Source: Sympetrum striolatum
Lineage: Eukaryota; Arthropoda; Insecta; Odonata; Libellulidae
DNA: 64,000 nucleotides
Direction: 5' to 3'
NCBI GenBank assembly: GCA_947579665.1
Contig: OX388352.1
Span: 32,916,216-32,980,215 of the forward strand
Made by a program: the position numbers and the translations under genes. Positions 49,124 to 61,105 of this stretch are shown here, piece after piece. The notes beneath the pieces were generated by a model. It worked only from the letters and a program-made list of their open reading frames with translations, did not search any database and was not told the DNA's origin. Position 1 is the stretch's first letter. The number at the start of each line of letters is the position of its first letter.

Positions 49124-49274
49124 TAAACTTCGCCACTAATGCCATCTCTTGAGGGAAATTGGAACTTTTGTTTATAAACTTCTCCACTAATGCCATCTCT
49201 TGAGGAAAATTGGAACTTTGGTTTATAAACTTCGCCACTAATGCCATCTCTTGAGGAAAATTGGATATTTTGTT
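49124..49274 (-). repeat. 51-bp minisatellite, inverted, right of copia 3
   Basis: Counterpart of 31860-32010; begins with TAAAC. Confidence 0.8.
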
Positions 49275-50751
49275 TTTGAGTAAATCGCCACATTGGTGCA
49301 CCCATCCTTATTTGAACATCTTTCGTTATTAGACTATATCATCAGCAGCTTTCTTAGGAATTACTTCATCCGTTACTTTTAAAATTACCTCCTCTTCTAA
49401 GAAACAAAAAATCATTTATATCAGATGAAATTTTCTGGTAGCCTTGCATTTAAGCCTGATATTGTTATGTATGTATTAGCCAAGTATTCAATTGAATGCG
49501 CCACATACCGGAGAGTACAATTTCGGGTGCATTAAAATATTCTGTGAACTCTCAATTATAGTTGATATTATAATTGAATTTGCAGAAATCAAGTTATATA
49601 CCAAGGTGGAAAAAATGAAGATGCCAACTTACAATTATTTAGACTAAGTGATAGGTTGTTTAACCAGCAGAGAGATGATACAAAACCCAGTCTTACACAC
49701 TGAGTGTTCAAAGGAAACAAACATTTTCCACGAATTGAAATTTTGAATGGGCATTGCATAACCTGATATGAGATTCGTGGGATTCTATCACAAGAGAAAA
49801 ATTGGCTGCATCAAAAAGGAAGCTGAAGAATTTAAGTCACATTTTTAAAAGTTTCTCAAATTTATTTCAAGTCATCAAGTCACAGTTACGATAAATATGT
49901 GCAGAACTTACGCACACAATACCTTTCAGCTGACTGATTTGCTTCCAAAATGGTATATTATTAATAATATCATCGAAAATTAAATTTTACTGATATCTTG
50001 TATTGCTCCTATACTTTTACAAATTTCTACGGAAATCCGGTTATTGAATTATTTTCGTAACTATACAGCAAATTTACGGGTAATTATAAAATATGGATCG
50101 GTATATTTTATATCATCCCGAGTAATGAAGAGCCTACTGAAAAGACTTTTAATCGTCCAGAATGCTTAATAAAGGAACAAGTACCTTTGCAATTGTCGCT
50201 AACTCATCTTGAGATTTGCCCTCCGATAACAGCCCTAAAATAATACAATCCTACTTTATGCAACTAATAATGGTCATTTTACAAAAAAACTACATAGACA
50301 TTAACAAACGTTTTCCTGATAGAGGCCTCGAGCTATTAGCGGACTGTGAAAAAAATTTTAGGATGTCCATCTGTACCTTATGAAATCCAAACTAAACTCT
50401 CCTTCGAACTGTTCCTTGTGAATTTCTCAGAAGCACTATTCAAGAGCCTTGCTTTGCATTCACACCCTCAAAACAGTCACATGCAGAAGATCTAACTGAG
50501 CGTTTTATCAACCTGTTTGTCCCTCAAACGTAATCTTAATCTCTGTTTTCAGGGTGTAAGTTTCAAATTACTTCTCGAATATTCCCTTGTGTTTTTGCGA
50601 GGAGTAAACGAATCAGCACTTTCGAATTCTTCTCATGGGACTAACTACATTGTTCACCCTGAAACCAAACTTTTCTTCTCTTGGGAGGGAAGGGGCAAAG
50701 GACTCTACTACAAAGTATTGTTGAAATATCTTTGCTGCGCTGGAGGTATAA
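49275..50751. other. 3' flank of gene unit C, no gene seen
   Basis: Almost identical to 32011-33487. Confidence 0.45.
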
Positions 50752-50931
50752 ATGAATTTCCTACGAGGACAAAATATAAGGAAAATCATCACATTCTACA
50801 ACAATTGCATCAGGGCCGCAACTTCCACGAACAACCTGGTCCCCCTCCGTGAAATCCTCACTTACCATAACATTCCGCACTTTACGGAATACCTTTACAA
50901 CATCGCCGAAAAATTTGAGAGAAACCTCTAA
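50752..50931 (+). pseudogene. Non-LTR retrotransposon ORF2 C-terminal fragment (unit C)
   Basis: Identical in outline to 33488-33667; see there for the basis of the call. Confidence 0.45.
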
Positions 50932-53148
50932 AACATTAACAATCCCCTCATCTAACATTTATGGAGGTACACGCCCACGCAACGTACCAAATTAAAACGA
51001 ATAAAAGAACCAAAAATGGTGCTCTCCATTCTAGAGAGCCAAAAAAATAAACATCTTCCTAGCACCAAAAGAAAAAGAAAGAAGAGGACGTCGAAGGAGA
51101 AGGAGCAGCAACCGTCGATCCCCAATGTACATAGCTAGATTTTAGTTTAGTTTAGCCAAGTTTTAACGAGCCTTATTGCGTAATTCATGTGTGTTTCCGA
51201 GCCTTATTTAGTGTGTTATTAGCCTTACTATGGGTTCAATCTGCCTTACTGAGTATTACCGCCTATAAAGCCAGAAATGACATTTAGGCAAAAATAAGAG
51301 AGTCTGACCAAACCACCAAGTATACTTTTCCCATCACTGGTGTTTACAGGTGCCAACACTTGACTTTGTTTTGGGTCTAAATTCTTATAAAATACGCTCG
51401 TGCCTAAAAACTGTTTCTACAACACATCCCGAACCAAAATACGAATGGGTCTATAGGGGGGGCAGCTGCCCCCCCCTGCCCCCCCCCTGGTGACGCCCTT
51501 GGGCGGAAGGCACCCGGCAAAAACCGTTCAATGTGAAAGTGCTCATTAGCCGACGTGCATTACTACCCACACCCGGTCGTAAAGGTCCTAGCCCGGTGCC
51601 GTCCTCTTCAGTCGTTGGGCCCGCTGTAACCCGGCGACCACGAGGACTATAATCCCTTCACGGCTAGTGTGAAAGGCTCCATTTACTTCCATGGCTTACT
51701 ACCCATGTGACCTGGATTAAAAATCGGCTATGGTTTGCTGGCCGGCCGAAACCTGTGTGCGTGTAACCAGCCTAAGTGTAATATATTATTAAATTTGATT
51801 GTCTCCGCGAACGCCATTATATATTTAGTATTTCTGTAAAGGAAAATCTTACAAAAAAGTTTGTTATGGAATTGGAGAGCACCCAAAAGTTATTCCTCCT
51901 TGATGGTGATGCTTGCTAGGCATAAGAATAAAATCTGCGTTTTGTTCTGAATTCCAGAAATGAAGATGATGGACTCAAACACCCAAATGAAGGATAAGTC
52001 CATTCCGAATTTCCCTGTCATTCTTGCATACTTGAAAGGGCCTTTTGCAGCAAGAGGACCTTACAGTCTGTCTGCATTTTTCTGCGATCTAGCGGCAAAA
52101 GTTTGAAGTTAGACACCAACTCGCGCCACTTTGAATGCAAATTGAAATTAAATATATTACGAATGTTTATGTTTGCATTCAAATAGATATTTTAAATTCT
52201 AAGCATACCCTTCACTTCTTTTTTGAATTATTTATGAAATATTGTATCCTCAAAAGTTTCAAAAAGTGATTTCTCTTTGAGAATTTAACATGATGATCTG
52301 ACTAACTTATTTAAGAATACCTTGAAATGATTTTCAGAAGGATACCTTCATTTCATACCAAGCAACATAAGAGTTTTGATAAACATAATCTATAAGCTCA
52401 AAGCATAATATCATAGAGCTATTCCAGAATTTTATGGTTTATAGGCTTTGAATTGCCTTTTAGGTAGGATCATTGTCAATGTCTTCATTCACCTAACTCA
52501 AATTCCACCTGGGTAGACTTTAACTATCTTTGGAGTATTAGATGCATGTGCTTTTTATAATAATCTGATCAATACAAAATTTCCTATCCATTGGTTTATT
52601 TCTGCCTTAACTTGGTTTGATAGAGGACTTTTGGAGGGTAACTGCCTGCCATGTGGCCAATTTTGTTTTGTAGTATACTCATACTTTGTCCATTACTTTT
52701 TGGCAGAAGGTTATAACTATAAGTCATGATGTAAATGTAAGACTATATCTTCATTTAATTACACCCATTATTAAATAATCAAGAACATAACCCATAAAAC
52801 GTTAAAAATATCTCTTCGTAACTATTCCCTTACTTGAGATTGTCATTAACAGGCTTATCTGGTTATTTCAATTATCTGTTAATGCTATACTTAAAATTTA
52901 TAAGACTACCCAAGAAACGAAATGATCATGTATTTTGATTTCAATAAATATCAACTTATTTTGTTTGCCTCCACAATTTTTACCCCATGGTCTTCCACAT
53001 TTTCATGACAGAGGTTCCTAATTTACAATTTAAGAATAATAATAACTGTAAAGTCTGCTCAGAAAGAAATACAAAGATAATATATTGCATTTATCATAGT
53101 TTATTTCAGTCTTTTATTTATACAAGAACATACTGGATATTCCCAAGG
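50932..53148. other. 3' flank of gene unit C, G/C tract, no gene seen
   Basis: Counterpart of 33668-35883; the G/C hairpin is at about 51456-51488. Confidence 0.45.
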
Positions 53149-53160
53149 ATAAACAGAAGT

Positions 53161-53489
53161 GAAAAGTAGCAACAAGACTGGGATAGAAGTGGGATTGAAG
53201 TGGTATGGTAGTTAAGTGACTGAAATACCTGACTGGAGGTCTTGGATTTACATCACAATCATGTTGCTCTCATTTTCATGCTTAGCTACTGTTTCCCTTT
53301 ATCAGTGAAACCCCCTAAGCTCTCACGAACTTGTCAGGAGGTACGCTTCATGGAGGCAACAGCAACAATGAACACACACAAGCATTCCTTGATCGGAAAA
53401 GTCCGATCAGCCGGGATTCAAACCCAGGACCTTGGGGTAGGAGCAAAAGCATAGCTGGAATGCTATCCACTTGGCCACCGAGGCCGGTA
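53161..53489 (-). mobile_element. tRNA-derived SINE (unit C)
   Basis: Counterpart of 12069-12398 and 35896-36225, with A and B boxes kept. Confidence 0.65.
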
Positions 53490-53496
53490 ACTTCTG

Positions 53497-53502
53497 TTTA
53501 TT
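53497..53502 (-). terminator. Candidate poly(A) signal of CLIP-like copy C
   Basis: AATAAA on the minus strand, 166 nt past the stop codon, at the edge of the SINE. Confidence 0.45.
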
Positions 53503-53667
53503 CTTAGGGTTTTCAGGTGCACTTCTGTAAGTACTGATTTACCAATCTTTCCCTTTCATAATCCATTTTGATATTAATTTCTCCAAAAGGCTAAAATGTA
53601 TTCTATTTTTTCATAATTATGTCATAATAAGTATACATCAGGATCACATCATTAAGTCTGATAGGGG

Positions 53668-56600
53668 TTAGTTTGATAGAAGCCTACAGAGCTTGTCTGC
53701 ATTTACATCAAGTAAAGTGACATTTTTAGGAAGAACCATGATACCATGTCCAGGTTTGCATTTAAAGTAACGCTTTCCATTAACGACTCCGTCATGCTTT
53801 CCTTTTTGTTCCTTCATTTCTAACCCAAACCAATATCCTTCAGCAAACTCCACCTGTCCTATATATCTTACAACTCCTATAATAAAAATAAAGCGATGAT
53901 TTACATAACTTCTGATTGATGTATTTGTCATCTATATTTCAAGAACAATGCAAATAGTCACCTAATTTATGGCAGTACAGGATGGTCATGCCCAACAATG
54001 AAGCAAAATCATTTCTTCCACTAGAGAGGATATATGGATGTGCATTTTCTCTACTCAGAGATTGGTTTGCAGAAAGACTGCGAAGAAGAGAAGACCTTTT
54101 TCCTTCATTGGGTGCACGTAAGGATTGAGATCTGGATAAAGCATATCCTTTTCTCCATTTATGAACAAGGTTTTCTTTCCCATGACAAAACTGCTTAAAA
54201 ACTGCTAGATTTCTGAAGTACAAAATAAAGCACAACAATAAAAATGCTACATATTTAAAAAGGAAATAACGCTAAAATTTTCACAGGTTGAAATGTAATC
54301 AAAAGAACTTATTTACCATAACTGATAAGATTGAGAAGTCAAACTAATCTAAAAGGAAATAAATACTTAACCCTGCAGACATTTGTTCATTATAATATAT
54401 TTAATTTTCTAAACTAAATCATCAACTTGTGACCGATCAAGTACACTATGCCTATCCTTGAGATAAAATCATATCCTCCAACTTTTGATGCAAGCAAGAA
54501 TGTGGTAAAAAGAAAAATTAAGAAAACTATAACATAATAGTATTTTTAAAAGAACTTCCACATCTTAGGTCATTTTACACATTTAACCTTTAGATGCTCA
54601 AGGAGAATAACTTAAGCCAATAAATCAGCTCCTTGAGCATTTATGAGATACTAACCCACTAGGAGTTGAACTGGGAACTACTTTTACGAAATAAAGTCAT
54701 GCTACCTACTACACAAACAGTTAATTGTGACAATTTTGCCTCCTACAAATATGCTGTACATACTTCATCAATATATGTTTTTTTTTAGTTTTGAAATATA
54801 CATATTCAAAACAGTTATATTCTTACCCTTTTAAGTATTTCTATCATACCATATTACACTTATATTACACTAATTCCAACCTGACCTCATAAACAGAGAG
54901 AATGAAATAGGTCAATAATTGTGTTCATAGAGTATTTTAAGTTTTACTTTGAAAAGATAACATTTATGGGAGAAATAATGGATTTCAAAATATGTAAAAA
55001 ATATTTTGACTAGCAGATGGCATAAATAATATAGAAAATTTTAAATCCTAACACATGGAATTGAGCAGGCAAAGATTAAGAAGTAAACAGAGTGAATAAT
55101 ACAAAAATTAATGAAAATAGCAAATAATATAGAGAAACGTCATCCACTTGATACTAAAAGAAGCTCATGAGCTGAAAGGATTCTTTAGAATATACATAAA
55201 AAGTACATTTTATGCCCATCTGTCCCTATATTCCGAGAGAAAAAATTACACATTTACTATGCTGATTTTGATAGATTACTGAAACAGATAAAAGCTCACC
55301 TTAAAAGCTTTGAAGCCAAAATAAAAAGACCTCTGTAAGGAGGACACTCAAAATAGCGGATCCCTTCAACCATTCCATCATGACGGTCACTTGCCTCTTT
55401 CTCTAGTTCAATTCCAACCCAATAACCAGAAGCAAATTCTGTTTTACCAATGAACCTGATTATTCCGATTTGAGTTTTGTTATTTCTATTAAAAGGAACT
55501 TGGTCACCAACTTTCAGTCCTCTGTATTCATAACCCTCAATGACACCTGCAAATAAAGTAATAATGAAACTGAAAGAAGATATGTGTGTGTGTATATTGT
55601 TGTACTTAATGGAGAGTATGCAGAACATAGAAGTGAAAGAGCCAAGAAAATGTAGCAACTGCAGTTATGAGAATCAGAGATTTGAGAAGTTAGTCTACGG
55701 ATAAAGAGACAGTTTATCACATTCAAAATTTAAAGCTAGTACCAAGAGAGTTGTGACAAACAGGGTTGCTTATTAAGAATTTCTAGTACTTTTCCAAGCC
55801 AAAAAATTTATTTTTCCCGGTTGAATTATCTGTTCTATAAAAAGTGGGTATTTTAAAGATGGTGCAAGTAAAGGATCACAATTAATGCATCCATGCAAAA
55901 CAATATGAATAGTAGAGAAATAGATGAAAAACAGGCCAGTTTTGAATCTTCTATTAAAGCATAAAATAAATAGGATAAATAATAAAGGATATTCATAGTT
56001 AAGAATGCAACTAATCTGATAGACACAAAAACTGTATAAGTTTACAAGCCTATGATGGAGCATGAAGAAGTAGTCTGTTAACCCTTTCGCGCCTAGCGTC
56101 GGCTATAGCCGTCGTGAATTTTTCTACGCAAACGAACGAATGTCGGCTCCAGCCGACGGAGAAAAACCTACGCAAAACACCGAATGTCGGCTATTGCCGA
56201 CGCGAGGGAAGGGAAGTGACCGCTGGGGAAGCAATAATCGCAGGTATACAGTACGCCCTTGCGACCCAGCTTAGGGAGAGCCCACACCCTTTCCTCGACA
56301 AGGAGCTCGACCCTTCGCCTCATTAGTAGCCCTCATTGCTGCCTGATTCTGCGGTTTATTTATCATATTTGAAATGATTTTTCCAGGGAATAAGTTTTTG
56401 CATACAACAAAATTTTTAACTTAGAAATGAATTATTTGTTTTTCGCCTAGCCTGAGCAAATTTCAAACGTAATTCTAGCGTTAATACTAACGGAGTTTCA
56501 CTTCGGTACTCTATTTAGTTTGTTTGTACATATATCAATGGTGATAAATACATAACTGTAGAAAAGACTACGTTTAAAGCCCGGATGAAAAAGAAGGATG

Positions 56601-59600
56601 TGAAATATGATTTTGAAGTTAGTAATCGGAGAAATACTTGATAATATTATATATAATACTTGATAAGTCATAATTTGCAGAAATAATAGATAAAAATTAA
56701 ATTCGTTAAAAATAACGCCAGAATGTCATTTAAAATTGTCAAACGCTCAGAATAACATTACGAATTCATTTTAAAGTATATATTTTGGGAGCATACAGCA
56801 AAAGATTATTTAAAAAAACCAATGCTAATGTATATAATTTATAGCAGCAACCTGCTGGGAGAGGGGCTGCCGAGGGTTGAGCCGAGAAGCCTGGGGAAGG
56901 GACAGTGTCCCGCTATGCGGGGTTCCAAAAGGGTCGAAAGATATACCTGTGCGATTCCTCCTGCCCAGAGAACTCCGTACACAGATGTAAAAAAAATTTC
57001 AAGCAACCCGTAGCAGGAGAAGTATTTTCCTTCGAGAGGCTTCGGCGCGAAAGGGTTAAAAGTATAATTGAAATTTAATAGGAACTATGTAAGTGCATAT
57101 AATATTACATTTCAAAAATAATTAAATATATTCTTAGGTACATACAAAATCAAGTTACATCCTACTACCTTTATTCAATTTAACTTTTTTAGGAAGAAAC
57201 AAATTCTCTTCATTTTAAATCATTAAAAATTCCTGTATTTCCTGTATACCTTGGCCTCTCAATGATAAAAGTCTTCACAAAATCAAATAAGCCTATTGAA
57301 TGAAAAATAATGCAAAGTTTGAGACCTAGTACTCCCAAAAGAATATATATGGGGACTCAATGGATTAAAGATCCTGATGCTCATTCCTTTTGATTAACTG
57401 ACTCATGCTGAAGGTTATTATGAGTTGGGAGTGCCTATCAAGTAATAATCTGTACAGAATCTGAGGGGAATAACATATTCCATCTTCCTCAAAATGAGCG
57501 CATAGAATACAAATTGAATGTTTACTCTAGGGGCATATAATTCTAGGTAAAGACAAAAAAGAGCTCCAGTGCTTCATTTAGGCAAGGTAACAGAAGCACA
57601 ACAAAAGCCAAAATACCAAAAGGAAGTGCATAAAAGAGAACAGTTCAATTATTGAAAATTGCCATGTTTTGACTTGGGAAAACAAACTTTTGCTGGTTAA
57701 TTTGGCTACTATCTCAATTTCCATGACTTTTTCAGATATGTAGCAACCCTGGAATAAGATCCACAATCTCATAACAAAATTCTCCTTTCTTAAGCCAACG
57801 AGATGATAAAACCCTGTTTCTTAAATTCCCATATTGGTAAAATTCAACTTCCAAATGCAGAATTTATAGTTGCTCGATGAAATTCTTAGTTACTGCCTTC
57901 ATTCATAGCTAACAAAGAATATCTTTCAAAATGGAAATAGATGCACAATAATGGAAATAGATTAATATTTATGGTTCATAAAATGAAAGTAGCTAGATAC
58001 TAATAAAATCACTTCCTTTCAAAAAATTACACAAGTCACATACCACAGCATACTTTAGATGTTATCCTTGAAACATCCACCTTCCTATGGTTTATTTGAA
58101 CTTTTGAAAGACTTTGGAATGATGTTGATTCCTTAGGACAAGGAATTTTATCAACTCTACAGACTTTGCTGACAGGCACAAATACACCTAAAAATAAGGA
58201 ATTGTACTGTAGTTATAATGAAGTGCTATACTCGGATATTTAAAAGAATATAATAATTCATGTGTATAGATTAAATTAAATTAAAATTATAGTTGAACCT
58301 TGTACACTAATTTAATTACCATATTCCACAGCATATAAAATGCAATACAGTAGGCCTCACAGAAAATGAAAAATTTTCTCACTGTGCACAGCACTGCAAC
58401 AACTTAAGATCTTCCTTTCAGCTGTTACATTTTAGAAAAATCAAACAGATGGCACAATAATTGATAAGATTACAAATAATGTAATTGTTTTAAAAAATAT
58501 TTAACCTAATATACGACTACAGGTGAAAATCCAATTTAAAATTGAATAATAAATATTATATATAGTATTATATAGGTAAATACAATTTATGTAAATATAA
58601 AGTCAAAGTAGGTATTCCTGACCAATTGGAGTAAAAAAATAGGTTTCAGTGTTGAACTTTAACCCATTGAGGTTGTAATATTATCGTATAAGATGAAGAA
58701 AATCTTTAAAGCTGTAAAATATGGTAGTTTTTGACAGCTGTTTGGCATCTGAAATGTTCATAAGCAAGGTGAGTCATAGGAATCAATGGAGAGTAATCCA
58801 TTCCTGGGCTCAAAATGATTATTTATGAAAACGTTTGCTCTATGAATTTGAGTATATTTCATTCCACATACTACCACATTACTACTATTACTCTCCTAGT
58901 CAATACCCCATGAGCTTCTCAAATAGTACACGAAGCCATATTATGCCAGGCCACAACCGATAACACTGCACTGTGAAACAGGTAGATAATGTGTAATAAA
59001 TATTTACATGGTTTTTAATTTTTTTAAATTTAAACCAGTTAAGTAAGAAATTAGTTTCTATCACAGACTTCAAACCTAGCAGAAAACCTTTGTTAACAAC
59101 TAGTATGCTCATTGCTAGATACATTGCTCCTTGCCAAACAGTAGTGTTGTGGAGCGGGAATGCGTGTGAAGCGTTCTCACACTGGTTTTCCACAGTAAAA
59201 AAATAGCCAATTTATTGCTAAATATTGATTTGGTATAAAGGACTCAGCATAATTCAGCGAGCTCAGATACATTCTAAATCTATGCTTTTGGCTATTGTAG
59301 GCATTCTAGGAAATCATATAAATATGACTCTCTTTATAATTCAACAAATAAATTTAGCGTTCCCACACTGGAAAATTTGCCACTATACCACTGTTGACAA
59401 AGATGCTCTTTGTTCAGAAATGGACTTCTTTAGGATTAGAGACATTGATCAATTAAGGATCCACTGCAATTTATATAATTCATCCCTGATATGATTATTA
59501 TTTATAAGAAATATTAAGGATGTGGTTTATATTATACAATAAGCTTACGCAGTGTTTTTTATCTATAAAATCAGTCAACAGCAAAGCAAGAAATGAAAAC

Positions 59601-61006
59601 AACAGAGAATTATAAAATTAAATAAACCTTATTCAAATATCATAGTCAAATAAATCCTGAGTGAAATATATCAATGTTATGAAGAAGTATGATATTTTTA
59701 AGTCATATTTGAAAACAAGAATATTACAATATCAGAACAGGATAAAAATATTATACTGAAAATAAACTTTAAACGTATGTAAAGCTCTTTATGGTCAATA
59801 CTTAAGAGGGTAAAACCAGCTAAGACACAGGAGGAGACTAGTTTGTTTTCATATAAAAAATTGAATGCCCTATTTATTAGCACTTGATGCATTACATAAA
59901 ATGCTAAATCACTTTAAATAAGTCTGCCTAGAAACATTTACCCTTGTTAGGTGGACACTTAAAATATGTCACTCCATGTACTGAGCCATCATTTCTTCCT
60001 TGGCTATCATGGAGTTCAACACCAGCCCATAATCCAGAAGCAAATTCAGTAGTGCCACAGAATCTGCATTAATACAAGAATATTAACAGAAATATTCATT
60101 CCATTAGCATAGCTAAAGATATTTGAATCGCCTTTCTAAGAAATGGAAAATTCCTTAAAAATAGTAGATGAATTTCAATATGAACTGAACTATTTATAGT
60201 AGTTGCCCTGCGTAAACATTTTGCTCACAAGTGAATGCAATGCAAAATGCAAGAAAGCAGTAACAATGTATTTTCAATGAGGTAAGGAACACAGGTATGT
60301 TTACATACAAAACATTGTTATCAAAAAGTTAAAAGTAAAATTTGTGCACAAAGAAACATCAGTCTTATAAAACCTCCTAAAACACAACATGATACCAGTC
60401 TGAAATTTTGATCTAAAATAATTCCAGGTAATAATAATTAATAAATATGCCATGGAATTCAGAATAGGAAAAATGTATAATAAGTTTACTTTTTACATGA
60501 TTCTACACCTTACTTCTTTGATAAATTTTTATTCAAAGTTATAAGAGTACAAGTCCTTGATAATCTTCATCATTATAAAGGCTCAAGATAATAGGTTTTG
60601 ATGGGTGACTTAGAGTTGAATTTAATGAATTTTAAGTTTAAGTTGAATTGTTTGGTTTGAGATTGGCCACCATAAATTTAAAATCTCATAAACAACATGC
60701 AAAAATTATTATTTTTTAACTTATGACTTCAATGATTGAATGATTTTTGTGCATCAGCAAAATTTAATCAAAAACTTTGATTTTAAATCATAAATTGGCA
60801 ATGCTGAGTATTTTATATTCAGATTTGTGAGAACCTCAGGAAAATTTTTGAATGCCCTTACGATATATCTCTGTTTCGACAAATGGCTTTACAGCTTACT
60901 ACCGATAATTAACTAATGTCAGTACACTGGAAGCATAATAAATGTGAATCAGCTCATTTTAAAGCATGATGGGATTGATGACATCAGAGATGGGCAATCA
61001 TTCAAC

Positions 61007-61105
<99 letters not shown>

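Larger units (their letters stand above)
45914..60690. repeat. Tandem segmental duplicate, unit C
   Basis: Partner of 28650-44904. Both ends of the pair lie in or next to copia sequence. Confidence 0.9.
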
